Assembly (NCBI GenBank): GCA_964405975.1
Contig: CAYOPW010000010.1
Location: 1 to 50,059, forward strand
Source of the DNA: Hyphomicrobium_A sp964405975
Lineage (GTDB): Bacteria; Pseudomonadota; Alphaproteobacteria; Rhizobiales; Hyphomicrobiaceae
Length of the DNA stretch: 50,059 bases
Direction of reading: 5' to 3'
The notes under the pieces were generated by a model. The model made no database searches. It was not told where the DNA came from and saw only the letters and a program-made list of their open reading frames with translations. Below, piece by piece: positions 35,644 to 44,750 of the stretch. Position 1 is the first letter of the stretch, and each line of letters starts with the position of its first letter. A program made the position numbers and the translations under genes.

Positions 35644-37083
35644 TTAATCGGCCTGGTCGCGGATCCGCGCCAGTGCTTCATCGCGTCCGAGAACGGCCAT
35701 GACGTCGAAGACTGGCGGCGAGACGGCGCGACCCGTCAGCGCGGCTCTGAGCGGCTGGGCCACCTTGCCGAGTTTAGCGCCTGCCGTCTCCGCAAAAGCA
35801 CGCACGACGTCCTCCAGGCCTGTCGCGTCCCAGTTGGTGATTGCCTCGAGTTTAGGCAAAAGCTCCGATAGTCTCTTACGCGCCTCGGCATCCAGCAGCT
35901 TGGCGGCTTTGTCGTCCAGTCCGATGGGGCGCTCAGTAAAGAGATAACGCGCACCCTCCAATAGCTCCCTGAGCGTCTTTGCCCGCTCTCTGAGACTGGG
36001 GATAGCTGCCATGAGCTTGGCGCGCGTATTTGCATCAAGCCGTTCCAAGATTTCAGCGCCGTTCTCCACGTGCGGCAGTATATCCTCCAAACGCTGCATA
36101 AGCTCCAGGTCGTCTGCGGATCTTATGTAGTGACCGTTGAGGTCTTCCAACTTGGCAAAATCAAAACGTGCCGGCGACCGGCCGATGGCGTCGAAATCGA
36201 ACCAGTCGATCATTTGTCCGGTCGAAATGATCTCATCATTGCCGTGGCTCCACCCAAGCCTGACGAGGTAATTGCGCAGCGCTGCGGGGAGATAGCCCAT
36301 CTCCCGGTAGGCTTCGACGCCGAGCGCACCATGGCGTTTCGACAGCTTTGCGCCGTCGGGACCATGGATGAGCGGCACATGTGCGAACTCCGGCACATCC
36401 CAATCCATGGACTTATAAATCTGAAGCTGGCGCGCGGCGTTGGTCAGATGGTCGACGCCGCGAATGACATGGGTCACGCCCATGTCGTGGTCGTCAACGA
36501 CCACGGCGAGATTGTACGTGGGGTTTGCGTCGCTCCTCACGATGATAAAGTCATCAAGATCCTTGTTGGCAAACACGACGCGGCCCTGCACCTTATCGTC
36601 AATAATGCTCTCGCCCTCGTCCGGTGTCTTCAGGCGGATCACGAAAGGCGCGTCAGTGGGTGCCTCTTTGGGATCGCGGTCGCGCCACGGGCTGCGAATG
36701 GCAAGCGGACGCTTTTCGGCCTCCGCCGACTTGCGCATTTCATCGAGTTCAGCAAGCGTGAGGTAGCAGCGATAGGCGTGTCCATTCTTAAGGAGCTCGT
36801 CGGCAACGGCGCGGTGGCGATGTGCCTGTGCGAATTGGGAGACCGGTTCATCCTGCCAGTCGAGTTCTAGCCATTTGAGACCATCGATTATGGCCGCAAC
36901 GGCCTCATCAGTATTGCGTTGGCGATCGGTATCTTCGATGCGCAAAAGAAATGTGCCGCCGCGGCCTTTGGCATAAAGCCAGTTGAACAGCGCCGTACGT
37001 GCGCCACCAATATGCAAAAAGCCGGTTGGTGACGGGGCGAACCGCACGACCGGCGCGCTGGCGCTGCGTGTCTGATCAGACAT
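35644..37083 (-). CDS. gltX: Glutamate--tRNA ligase
   Basis: GltX charges tRNA(Glu) and, in alphaproteobacteria, a non-discriminating GluRS often also charges tRNA(Gln). The 479-residue class I enzyme has the HIGH-type motif in FAPSPTGFLHIGGARTALFN (about 16-35), and KLSKRHGA as the KMSKS-type loop near residue 245. A C-terminal anticodon-binding part follows. I start at the ATG of MSDQTRSASAP, in good agreement with the family. Upstream in-frame codons (as far as 37341) run into comEC and are not supported. It is divergent from comEC, 101 bp away. Confidence 0.95.
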   Translation of the reverse strand: MSDQTRSASAPVVRFAPSPTGFLHIGGARTALFNWLYAKGRGGTFLLRIEDTDRQRNTDEAVAAIIDGLKWLELDWQDEPVSQFAQAHRHRAVADELLKNGHAYRCYLTLAELDEMRKSAEAEKRPLAIRSPWRDRDPKEAPTDAPFVIRLKTPDEGESIIDDKVQGRVVFANKDLDDFIIVRSDANPTYNLAVVVDDHDMGVTHVIRGVDHLTNAARQLQIYKSMDWDVPEFAHVPLIHGPDGAKLSKRHGALGVEAYREMGYLPAALRNYLVRLGWSHGNDEIISTGQMIDWFDFDAIGRSPARFDFAKLEDLNGHYIRSADDLELMQRLEDILPHVENGAEILERLDANTRAKLMAAIPSLRERAKTLRELLEGARYLFTERPIGLDDKAAKLLDAEARKRLSELLPKLEAITNWDATGLEDVVRAFAETAGAKLGKVAQPLRAALTGRAVSPPVFDVMAVLGRDEALARIRDQAD

Positions 37084-37184
37084 CTGAGGATCGATTGCCG
37101 TTGGGATGCGGGAGATGTGCCAGCCGTGTAGCATAAGGATGCCAGATCGGTAAGGGGCTCCAATCGAACGGGGGAAAAAGGGCG

Positions 37185-39326
37185 ATGAGCCTACTGGAAA
37201 GCGAGGCGCATCAGGACTTACGCCCGCTTGTGTCACTGCTGCGTCGATTGGAGGCGGAGCGGGAGCGCTGGTTTCTTTGGGTCCCGGTGCTTTTGCGTGC
37301 GGGCATAGGGCTTTATTTCTGGCTGCCCCATGAGCCCTCACTGATCGCAGCCCTCGCGCCCTTGGCCATAGCAGTTGCCGTCAAAGCGGTGGCACCCCGC
37401 AGCGTATTTATGACGCTTATCACCGGCTCCCTACTGGCGATAACGCTTGGTTTTGCCCTGGCAAAGCTCCGGGTGGAATGGGTGCGCGCTCCGGTTCTTT
37501 CGCGCCAGATCACGACCGATGTGCGCGGATTTGTTGAGCGTGTTGAGCCGCGCGTCAAGCGCGGGCAGCGCGTCACGATGCGCGTTGTATCCCTCGGCGA
37601 TGAGAGGCGGGGATCCTACCCGCGACGCGTTCGATTTTCGACGAACGGGCAGGCTAGCAATCTTAGACCTGGTGACGCGATAAGGCTGCGGGCGACATTA
37701 ATGCCGCCGTCGGCTCCCGCGCTTCCCGGCGGCTTTGATTTTGCGCGTCAAGCCTGGTTCGACGGGTTGGGCGGAGTTGGCTACGCCCGCTCAACTCCCC
37801 AACCGGACACGCAGGCAGGACCATCACCGTTTGATTTGCAGTTGTCGGCGGTGGTTGAACGGGTGCGCCAGGCAATCGGCCGGCGTATTACGGCAGCGCT
37901 TCCAGGACAGCCGGGTGCCATCGCGAACGCGCTCATTACCGGGGAGCGCGGGGGCATCTCGGAGGAAACTAATGCAGCATTTCGCGCGTCGGGGCTGTTC
38001 CACGTCCTTTCGATCTCAGGCTTGCACATGGTGATCATGGCAGGCTCCGTGTTTTTTCTTGTGAGATTTTGCCTTGCAGCCGTCCCCCCTCTGGCTTTGC
38101 GCTATCCGATCAAGAAATGGGCTGCCGTTGCCGCGACTGCCGCCGCGTTCGGCTACTTGCTGATTTCCGGGGCGACATTTGCCACGGTGCGCTCAGTGAT
38201 CATGATATCGATCATGTTCCTCGCCGTCGTGCTGGACAGGCCCGCGCTTGCGTTGCGCAACGTGGTGCTCGCGGCGCTTGTGATCCTGATCCTCTTCCCA
38301 GAGAGCCTATTCAATATTGGCTTCCAGATGTCGTTTGCGGCTGTTGTCGGCCTCGTTGCTTTCTATGAAGCGTTCCGCCAGCCAGGTGAGAGGGCATTCG
38401 TTGGGCGCGGCCCGCACACGCAGCTTGCGTTATTCTTTGTAGGCATCGTGCTGTCGACGTTGGTGGCGAGCGCTGCGGTGGCGCCATTCGCCGCTTACCA
38501 TTTCCATCAGAGCCAGCAGTACGCAGTGCTCGCAAACCTCTTTGCCATTCCGCTATGCAACCTAGTCGTGATGCCGGCCGCGCTGGTAACACTTATAGCC
38601 ATGCCGCTTGGCCTTGAGGCATTGCCACTTTGGATCATGGGGCTCGGCATCAAAGGTATGGTGTTGGTTGCTGATCGCGTCGGGAATCTCCCAGGCGCAG
38701 TTGGGCGCATTCCCGCCATGCCTACGTTTGCGTTTCTGTTGATGGTCGCCGGCGGGCTTTGGATGGCGCTTTGGCAAACGCGCTGGCGATTGTTGGGCGC
38801 CGCGTTGATTGCCGCGGGCATCGCGCTCGCGCCAACCTTGCAGCGGCCAGATGTTTTGATTGCACGCGATGGGTCGCTTGTGGCCGTGCGCAGTGATAAC
38901 GAACGTCTTTCAGCGGTGGGTTTGCGACGTCCGTCGTACGAGCTCATTCGTTGGCTGGAGCACGATGGTGATACACGAGCGCCAATAGAGGCAACGAGGG
39001 CGGCGGGGATGAGATGTGACGCGGTTGGCTGTCGTGCCTTAGTGAAAGATGTGACGGTTGCGGTCGCCCGCCATCCCGCCGCCCTAGGGGATGACTGCCA
39101 GCACGCAAAAATTCTGATTGCCAGCTTTGCCAATCCGCGGGGCTGCGATGGTCCTGCAGTGCTGATCGATTTTTTCGCCGTGCGCCGGGGCGGTACGCAC
39201 GCGATTTACATTGAAGAGAATGGGCGCATTCGCGTCGAGACGGTTGCGCAAACGCGCGGAGTCCGGCCCTGGTCGCCGCGACCAATTACGCGATTCAGTA
39301 AAAAGCGCGCGTCGAAATCTCAGTAG
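37185..39326 (+). CDS. comEC: ComEC/Rec2-family DNA uptake channel protein
   Basis: ComEC proteins form the inner-membrane channel for single-stranded DNA in natural transformation. The 713 residues show an N-terminal pair of membrane segments and a DUF4131-like OB region (VRGFVERVEPRVKRGQRV), then the competence domain with SGLFHVLSISGLHMVIMAG and TVRSVIMISIMFL. At the C-terminus a beta-rich portion (PDVLIARDGSLVAVRSDN) is much reduced compared with the metallo-beta-lactamase domain of Bacillus ComEC. The start ATG is the first after the divergent gltX. Its last seven bases overlap the end of convergent lexA. Whether the strain is transformable is unknown. Confidence 0.9.
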   Translation: MSLLESEAHQDLRPLVSLLRRLEAERERWFLWVPVLLRAGIGLYFWLPHEPSLIAALAPLAIAVAVKAVAPRSVFMTLITGSLLAITLGFALAKLRVEWVRAPVLSRQITTDVRGFVERVEPRVKRGQRVTMRVVSLGDERRGSYPRRVRFSTNGQASNLRPGDAIRLRATLMPPSAPALPGGFDFARQAWFDGLGGVGYARSTPQPDTQAGPSPFDLQLSAVVERVRQAIGRRITAALPGQPGAIANALITGERGGISEETNAAFRASGLFHVLSISGLHMVIMAGSVFFLVRFCLAAVPPLALRYPIKKWAAVAATAAAFGYLLISGATFATVRSVIMISIMFLAVVLDRPALALRNVVLAALVILILFPESLFNIGFQMSFAAVVGLVAFYEAFRQPGERAFVGRGPHTQLALFFVGIVLSTLVASAAVAPFAAYHFHQSQQYAVLANLFAIPLCNLVVMPAALVTLIAMPLGLEALPLWIMGLGIKGMVLVADRVGNLPGAVGRIPAMPTFAFLLMVAGGLWMALWQTRWRLLGAALIAAGIALAPTLQRPDVLIARDGSLVAVRSDNERLSAVGLRRPSYELIRWLEHDGDTRAPIEATRAAGMRCDAVGCRALVKDVTVAVARHPAALGDDCQHAKILIASFANPRGCDGPAVLIDFFAVRRGGTHAIYIEENGRIRVETVAQTRGVRPWSPRPITRFSKKRASKSQ

Positions 39327-40024
39327 CGCCGCAGCAGTCCGACAAGGCGACCCTGAATGTCAACTTGATCGGGCCCGAAGATGCGGGTCTTGAATTCGGG
39401 ATTTGCGGCTTCGAGGGCAATTGTGGTGCCCTTCTTGCGTAGCCGTTTGAGTGTTGCCTCCTCCCGATCCACCAGCGCTACGATAATATCGCCGTTCTCA
39501 GCCGTGTCGCATCGGCGAATAACGACGACATCGCCATCAAGAATGCCGGCTTCGATCATAGAATCGCCCTTTACCTCTAGGGCGAAGTGCTCGCCATTGG
39601 TGAGCAGGTCGGGCGGGCAGGCGATATCGTGGCTGTGGTTCTGGATGGCGCTGATGGGGGTGCCGGCCGCAATGCGCCCCATGACGGGCACGGACACCGT
39701 GCGGCTGTCGATGACAGTTGAAGGCGGCGCACTTACGTCGTGGATGCGGCTGCCCTCGATCACGCTTGGCTGGAAGCCGGCGCGGCGCTGACCGGCACCT
39801 TGTTCCGCATTCTCAGGCAGACGAATGACCTCTATGGCCCGTGCGCGATGGGGCAGACGGCGGATAAAGCCGCGCTCCACCAGCGCCGTAATGAGACGGT
39901 GAATGCCCGACTTTGACTTGAGGTCGAGCGCGTCCTTCATCTCGTCGAATGACGGAGGCACGCCCGAATCCTGCATGCGGGCATGGATGAAGAGCAGAAG
40001 CTCTTTTTGTTTTTCCGTTAGCAT
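39320..40024 (-). CDS. lexA: LexA repressor
   Basis: LexA represses the SOS regulon and cleaves itself when RecA is activated. In 234 residues, a winged helix-turn-helix (EKQKELLLFIHARMQ, SFDEMKDALDLKSKSGIHRLI) is followed by a linker and the S24 peptidase domain. The cleavage pair A120-G121 is in MGRIAAGTP, catalytic serine S155 in KGDSMIEAG and lysine K193 in EATLKRL. The ATG has GGAGGG just upstream; longer frames are not conserved. A LexA box lies in its promoter, so it is probably autoregulated. Confidence 0.95.
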   Translation of the reverse strand: MLTEKQKELLLFIHARMQDSGVPPSFDEMKDALDLKSKSGIHRLITALVERGFIRRLPHRARAIEVIRLPENAEQGAGQRRAGFQPSVIEGSRIHDVSAPPSTVIDSRTVSVPVMGRIAAGTPISAIQNHSHDIACPPDLLTNGEHFALEVKGDSMIEAGILDGDVVVIRRCDTAENGDIIVALVDREEATLKRLRKKGTTIALEAANPEFKTRIFGPDQVDIQGRLVGLLRRY

Positions 40025-40101
40025 TGACCCTCCAGTGCCTGGTGCCGTGGTGCGTCGATAGGGAATTGTCTCCCGCGGCAGCATGGACAAAGCATGAACG
40101 T

Positions 40102-40130
40102 ACCCTAGCCGTTCGCGTCGCGTTCCGCAA
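40102..40130 (-). promoter_or_regulatory. Predicted lexA promoter
   Basis: On the minus strand TTGCGG (40130-40125) and TAGGGT (40107-40102) are separated by 17 bp. The LexA box occupies most of the spacer, the usual arrangement for direct repression. The transcript would start about 70 bp before the lexA ATG. The -10 is only a fair match. Confidence 0.55.
40111..40125 (-). promoter_or_regulatory. LexA (SOS) box, GTTC-N7-GTTC type
   Basis: GTTCGCGTCGCGTTC on the plus strand is GTTC, seven bases, GTTC, the direct-repeat SOS box described for alphaproteobacteria. On the lexA strand it reads GAAC-N7-GAAC. It lies within the predicted promoter spacer of lexA and is about 30 bp from the moeA 3' end. 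Confidence 0.85.
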
Positions 40131-40154
40131 GAGGGGCCCGAAAAGCGGGGGAAT

Positions 40155-41366
40155 TCAAAAATCGAGCGATATTACAGAGACCTCCGTGCCGGCGGTCTGG
40201 GCGACCGCGTTGGGTGGGCGCACAAGGAGCACGTCAGCCGCCATAAGCCCCGTAAGATGGGCGCTATCCTGGGATGGCAGCACCCTAACGCGAGGTGGGT
40301 TGGACTCACCGGGTTGGCGCTTGGCCCGCATGTAATGCCGGCGTGGACCATTGGCCGGTAGATCGTGGGCGATTGTGGCGGTTGTCTCCTGCAATGGCGA
40401 ATCAGTGCGTCCAAGAAAGCGGTAGATGAGCGGGACGAGAAACACGCGTGCTGCGACGAGACACGAGACGGGATTGCCCGGCAGCCCCAGGACGCGCGTT
40501 GCCTCCATATGGCCGAAAAGCATCGGCTTGCCGGGCCGGATGGCGACCTTCCAGAAGTCGAGCGCCATGCCGCGCGCCTCCAACGCAGCCCGCACAAGAT
40601 CGCGTTCGCCAACCGAAGCACCGCCGATGGTGACAAGCACATCTGCGCCGGCGGCTGTTTGCAACTTAGCGTCAATCGCGCCCGGCGCGTCACGTGCGAT
40701 GCCGAGAATTTCGGGCGATCCACCGGTTCGCTCAACGAGCGCGGCGAGCCCATACGTGTTGGAGGCCACAATTTGATCGGGGCCGGGTACCACGCCTGGC
40801 TCAACCAGCTCATCACCTGTTGCCAGGATCACAATGCTTGGCTTCACCCGGACGGAAAGCTGGGCATGACCGGCGGCTGCGGCGAGTGTGATGGCGCGCG
40901 CATCAATGAGGCGTCCTGCGGTGAGCAGCGTCTGTCCTTTACGAAAGTCACCGCCCATGTCGCGAACGTTGGCGCTGGGGTGTGGTGCCTCTCGAATAAC
41001 GACGGTGTTTGTGTTGTCCTCGCGCTCAGTGTTCTCCTGGATGACAACCGTATCTGTTCCTTCGGGTAACGGTGCGCCTGTGAAAATGCGCACGGCGGTA
41101 CCCCTTTCGACTGCACCTGCGTACCTGCATCCCGCATGCGACTCTCCGGCAATCCTCAATGACGCTGGCACGGTTGCGATATCACGCGCGCACACGGCAT
41201 AGCCGTCCATGGCTGATGCATTGAACGGTGGCTGAGTGAGTCTTGAAATGACATCTTGAGCGAGGACGCGGTTGTGAGCGGCGAGTAGCGGCACGCTCTC
41301 GGCCGCCGTAGGAGAGGCGCCATCCACGACTCGCGCAAGCGCCTCATCAACGGAGAGGAGTGCCAT
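40155..41366 (-). CDS. moeA: Molybdopterin molybdenumtransferase
   Basis: MoeA inserts molybdate into adenylylated molybdopterin in the last step of Mo cofactor synthesis. The 403 residues contain PFNASAMDGYAV, IFTGAPLPEGTDTVV, the central MPT-binding-like domain with ILATGDEL and SNTYGL, TIGGASVGERD, RPGKPMLFG and GLPGNPVSC, all family signatures. It is 3 bp after moaC, so the pair is probably cotranscribed with trpC. The MoeA end lies 130 bp from lexA. Confidence 0.94.
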   Translation of the reverse strand: MALLSVDEALARVVDGASPTAAESVPLLAAHNRVLAQDVISRLTQPPFNASAMDGYAVCARDIATVPASLRIAGESHAGCRYAGAVERGTAVRIFTGAPLPEGTDTVVIQENTEREDNTNTVVIREAPHPSANVRDMGGDFRKGQTLLTAGRLIDARAITLAAAAGHAQLSVRVKPSIVILATGDELVEPGVVPGPDQIVASNTYGLAALVERTGGSPEILGIARDAPGAIDAKLQTAAGADVLVTIGGASVGERDLVRAALEARGMALDFWKVAIRPGKPMLFGHMEATRVLGLPGNPVSCLVAARVFLVPLIYRFLGRTDSPLQETTATIAHDLPANGPRRHYMRAKRQPGESNPPRVRVLPSQDSAHLTGLMAADVLLVRPPNAVAQTAGTEVSVISLDF

Positions 41367-41369
41367 TAC

Positions 41370-41876
41370 TTAAGAGCCCTGCCCGCGCGCCGGCTCGGCC
41401 CGGTAATCACCTGAGCGTCCGCCGGACTTCTCAATTAAGCGAATGCCCTCAAAGGACATGGTGCGATCGACAGCTTTCAGCATGTCGTAAATCGTCAAAC
41501 AGGTGACCGAGACCGCCGTCAGCGCCTCCATCTCCACGCCTGTTCTTCCTGTGGTTTTCACCTCGGCAATAACGCGCACGCCGGGAGGCTGGCTATTTGT
41601 TTCCAGATCGACGGTAACTTTGGCCAGCGCGAGGGGATGGCAGAGCGGGATCAATTCATGTGTGCGTTTGGCCGCCATGATGCCGGCGATGCGCGCAGTG
41701 GCGAGTACGTCGCCCTTGGGCGCATCACCTCTTTTAAGCAACGCCAGCGTTTCCGGCCTCATGGCAATGAAGCCTTCGGCGATAGCTGTGCGTGCCGTCA
41801 CCGGTTTGTCCGACACATCGACCATGTGGGCTTCGCCTGCTTCGTTTAGGTGGCTTAGCCGATTACTTTTGGTCAT
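41370..41876 (-). CDS. moaC: Cyclic pyranopterin monophosphate synthase
   Basis: MoaC converts the 3',8-cyclo-GTP product of MoaA to cyclic pyranopterin monophosphate. The 168-residue length and signatures AKRTHELIPLCHPLALAKV, TGRTGVEMEALTAVSV and TCLTIYDMLKAVD are standard, including the conserved lysine and histidine residues of the active site. It begins 17 bp after trpC and is followed three bases later by moeA. The link of trpC, moaC and moeA is common in Hyphomicrobiales. Confidence 0.96.
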   Translation of the reverse strand: MTKSNRLSHLNEAGEAHMVDVSDKPVTARTAIAEGFIAMRPETLALLKRGDAPKGDVLATARIAGIMAAKRTHELIPLCHPLALAKVTVDLETNSQPPGVRVIAEVKTTGRTGVEMEALTAVSVTCLTIYDMLKAVDRTMSFEGIRLIEKSGGRSGDYRAEPARGQGS

Positions 41877-41893
41877 GTCGTAGTCTTTAGTCT

Positions 41894-42694
41894 CTAAACG
41901 GCAGCCGGCGCAAGCAGCGAGCGTGTGGCCGCCGTTACGTCGTCTTGGCGCATCAAGCTCTCGCCCACGAGGAATGTTGCAACACCCGCACGTAACAAGC
42001 GCGCGATGTCGCCGCTGGTGAAGATCCCGCTTTCGCCTACAACGATGCGATCGGAGGGCACGCGAGGGGCCAGCTCCTCGGTTGTCGTCAGCGTCGTCTC
42101 GAACGTTTTGAGATTACGATTGTTGATGCCGATGAGCCGGCAATCAAGGTTCAGCGCGCGCTCCAATTCGCTGGCGTCGTGGACCTCGGCGATGGTGTCC
42201 ATGCGCCAATCCTTGGCGGCCGAGGCGAGGTCATGTGCCGTCGCATCATCGACCTCAGCCAGGATGATGAGGATGCAGTCGGCGCCCCAAGCGCGTGCTT
42301 CAACGACCTGATAGGTGTCGAGCATGAAGTCTTTGCGCAAAGCTGGCAGCGACGTTGCCGCGCGCGCGTGCGTCAAGTATTCGGGCGCACCCTGGAAAGA
42401 GGGGCCGTCAGTCAGAACCGAAAGACAGGCAGCCCCGCCGGCCTCATAGGCCTTGGCGAGCGCTGGGGGATCGAAATCGGCGCGGATGAGGCCCTTGGAT
42501 GGGCTGGCTTTCTTCACCTCCGCAATGAGTGCAGGCTGGCCTGCGCGAAGCTTGGCTTCGATCGCTCCGGCAAATGAGCGCACGGGCGGCGCGCTGCGCG
42601 CCAGCTCGGCGAGTACATGGAGCGGGGCGCGGTGCTTGGCGCGCGCAATCTCGTCCAGCTTGTAGCGCGTGATTTTCTCTAGGATATCAGCCAT
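41894..42694 (-). CDS. trpC: Indole-3-glycerol phosphate synthase
   Basis: TrpC closes the indole ring in tryptophan synthesis from CdRP. The 266-residue (beta/alpha)8 barrel has LDEIARAKHRAPL at the start, LIAEVKKASPSKGLI with the catalytic lysine and phosphate-binding part, LPALRKDFMLDTYQV, INNRNLKTFETTL and VGESGIFTSGD. It is separated from trpD-trpG by about 4.9 kb that hold four other genes. In many relatives trpG, trpD, trpC, moaC and moeA are contiguous. Confidence 0.96.
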   Translation of the reverse strand: MADILEKITRYKLDEIARAKHRAPLHVLAELARSAPPVRSFAGAIEAKLRAGQPALIAEVKKASPSKGLIRADFDPPALAKAYEAGGAACLSVLTDGPSFQGAPEYLTHARAATSLPALRKDFMLDTYQVVEARAWGADCILIILAEVDDATAHDLASAAKDWRMDTIAEVHDASELERALNLDCRLIGINNRNLKTFETTLTTTEELAPRVPSDRIVVGESGIFTSGDIARLLRAGVATFLVGESLMRQDDVTAATRSLLAPAAV

Positions 42695-42892
42695 GGCGGG
42701 GGAGAATACGTGAGGCGCGCAGCACTTGCTACCGGGGGCGGGGGCGTGGCGGGCCGTCGTCCGGCGGCAAGGGTGTCCTTCTTAATACTAAGTGCGGAAA
42801 CAGTGCGTACTTGAGGGTCCGTCTCCTTGCAAATATCCCAACTGAGGGTGCGAAATTCAGTGATGTGGTTCCGTCGGGGGGAAGATCATGAG

Positions 42893-43621
42893 GTGGGGGG
42901 CACTACGCGAGCGCTGTTCGCACTGCTCTTGCTCCTGGCTGCGCCTTCTGGAGCGCTGGCGCTGCTAGAGCCGCTTGATGAAGCAAGGCATCAAGAGGAG
43001 GAATTCAAGGCAACGCTCATTGACGCCGAGCGGGGCGACGCGAGGGGGCAATACTGCCTCGGTGTGATGTATGCCAATGGCAACGGCGTTGCGCAGGACC
43101 ATAGTCAGGCACGCAAGTGGTACTTGAAAGCCGCTGAGCAGGGCCACGTTGCGGCACAATACAATCTGGCCCTGATGTACGACTTGGGCCAGGGCGGCGC
43201 CCAGGACTACGTCCAAGCGCGTTTGTGGTTCTCAAAGGCCGCCGAGCAGGGCGACGCTGATGCGCAGTTCAACCTCGGCATTATGTACGCAAAGGGTCAG
43301 GGTGGCGCGCAAGACTATGACGAAGCACACGCTTGGTACTTGAAGGCCGCCGAGCAGGGCCTGGGCAAAACGAAATTCTTTGTCGGTATTATGTGCGCTC
43401 AAGGGCGGGGTGATCGAGATACCTGTATGCAGGCCCTTAAGCGGAGCGTCATGGGAACGGCGCGGGGTGTGCGTTACGTTACGCAATTGCGCGATTGGAT
43501 GGCAGCTCAGGTGATGGTGGCGCTGTTCAACACGGTGAAAGCGGTTGCTGCCGAGTGGCAAAGCAAGCCTGCGGGGAATAACAACGCGCCGGAAAAAAGA
43601 GTGGACGCTCCGCAGCATTAA
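42893..43621 (+). CDS. Secreted Sel1-repeat protein
   Basis: The product (242 residues from this GTG) starts with a signal peptide (TRALFALLLLLAAPSGALA) and has four Sel1-like repeats, the last one degenerate, with period 36 residues (108 bp). Each has the form AAQYNLALMYDLGQGGAQDY then AAEQG. Such repeats form alpha-solenoid scaffolds for protein binding, presumably here in the periplasm; the partner is unknown. About 60 basic or polar residues follow. The start is uncertain: this GTG has GGGGGGAAG nine bases upstream. ATG 42863 or TTG 42827 give longer N-termini with an acidic start, less typical of a signal peptide. Confidence 0.75.
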   Translation: MGGTTRALFALLLLLAAPSGALALLEPLDEARHQEEEFKATLIDAERGDARGQYCLGVMYANGNGVAQDHSQARKWYLKAAEQGHVAAQYNLALMYDLGQGGAQDYVQARLWFSKAAEQGDADAQFNLGIMYAKGQGGAQDYDEAHAWYLKAAEQGLGKTKFFVGIMCAQGRGDRDTCMQALKRSVMGTARGVRYVTQLRDWMAAQVMVALFNTVKAVAAEWQSKPAGNNNAPEKRVDAPQH

Positions 43622-43825
43622 CTTGAATGGGCGTCCTTGGTTGATGGCATTCGAGGCCTTGGTCTCGCGCCGACGATAACGCGCAATTTCGCAGTTGCAG
43701 CGAATTGACTTTCAAAGCTTAGGCCTGTATTCCACCTACACAAATTCCAAATCTTGAGATCTCTCAGCCCTCGTTGGAAATGCGCTTGCTTGCATTCCCA
43801 AGCAATAATCAAGTAAGGACGCACA

Positions 43826-44698
43826 GTGAGCACCGCAGAAACCTTTGAGTTGGATGAAACAGGCAAGATTGACATTACGGACATCTACAATAAACCTGAC
43901 CCAAGACGTTATTATTCTACGTTAAAGCATTTGGATTATCAGATCCCCGAGACCGCAAAGCCCGTATTTCAGCGGGTCATCAACGCCTATCGGCATTCCC
44001 ATGAGAAGGATAAGGTCCGTGTCCTCGATGTGGGGTGTTCCTATGGGGTTAATGCCGCAATACTGAAGTGCGACTTGAAAATGGGTCAGCTTTACGACCT
44101 CTATGCTTCTCAGGCGGGACGAAGTACTCAGAGAAATCAGTTGTTAGCGCACGATCAAACCTTGATGGACGAGCGCATCAAGGATGCGGAGCTTGAGGTC
44201 GTCGGCCTCGATATTTCAAAAAGTGCCATTGATTACGCTGTCGAGGCCCACCTTCTTGACGATGGGATCGCGGCCAACCTGGAAGCCGGCCCGCCGGCCC
44301 CAGAAGCTGCCGCGGTGCTGGATGAAGCTGACCTCGTAATCTCTACGGGCTGCATTGGATACGTCGGCAAGAAAACCCTGAAGCGAATACTTGACGCTAA
44401 CGCGCCCCAAAAGCCTTGGATGACGCACTTCGTGTTGCGCATGTTTCCCTTCGACGAAATCGGCACGGTGCTGGAAGACTTTGGATACGTCACTGAAAAG
44501 GTCGAGAACCAGACATTCGTACAGCGCCGTTTTGCAAGTAACGAAGAGCAGGAGCACGTCCTGCAAAGACTGTCCGAGTTAGGCGTAGATGCGAGCGGCC
44601 TGGAGGCTGAAGGCTGGTACCACGCGGAGGCTTTCATATCGCGCCCGGTCGAAGACCATGACGCCGCGAGCATTGGTGAACTGGCCCCCGCCGCCTAA
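43826..44698 (+). CDS. Class I SAM-dependent methyltransferase, substrate unknown
   Basis: The 290-residue protein has motif I DVGCSYG at 68-74, the acidic post-motif VVGLDIS at 125-131, and a motif II-like ADLVISTGCIGYV at about 169-181, so it is a Rossmann-fold SAM methyltransferase. The N-terminal part includes YNKPDPRRYYSTLKHLDYQIP and is likely a substrate-binding cap. I do not recognise the subfamily, and neighbours give no pathway. The GTG has TAAGGA seven bases upstream. The beginning of the gene is visibly richer in A/T than the neighbouring genes, which could mean transfer. It lies between the Sel1 and DUF1097 genes on the plus strand. Confidence 0.8.
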   Translation: MSTAETFELDETGKIDITDIYNKPDPRRYYSTLKHLDYQIPETAKPVFQRVINAYRHSHEKDKVRVLDVGCSYGVNAAILKCDLKMGQLYDLYASQAGRSTQRNQLLAHDQTLMDERIKDAELEVVGLDISKSAIDYAVEAHLLDDGIAANLEAGPPAPEAAAVLDEADLVISTGCIGYVGKKTLKRILDANAPQKPWMTHFVLRMFPFDEIGTVLEDFGYVTEKVENQTFVQRRFASNEEQEHVLQRLSELGVDASGLEAEGWYHAEAFISRPVEDHDAASIGELAPAA

Positions 44699-44750
44699 GC
44701 CAAGAGTACCTTCCGCCCAAAGCAGCAGCCTTTACGGTTTGCCACCGTCC

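Noticed and set aside
36070..36870. A 266-codon plus-strand frame inside gltX
   Set aside because: gltX on the minus strand is complete with its HIGH and KMSKS motifs here; the antisense frame shows no domain.
42893..43621. Sel1 protein 108-bp direct repeats as a tandem DNA repeat element
   Set aside because: The repeats are diverged at DNA level and are explained by the 36-residue protein repeat.
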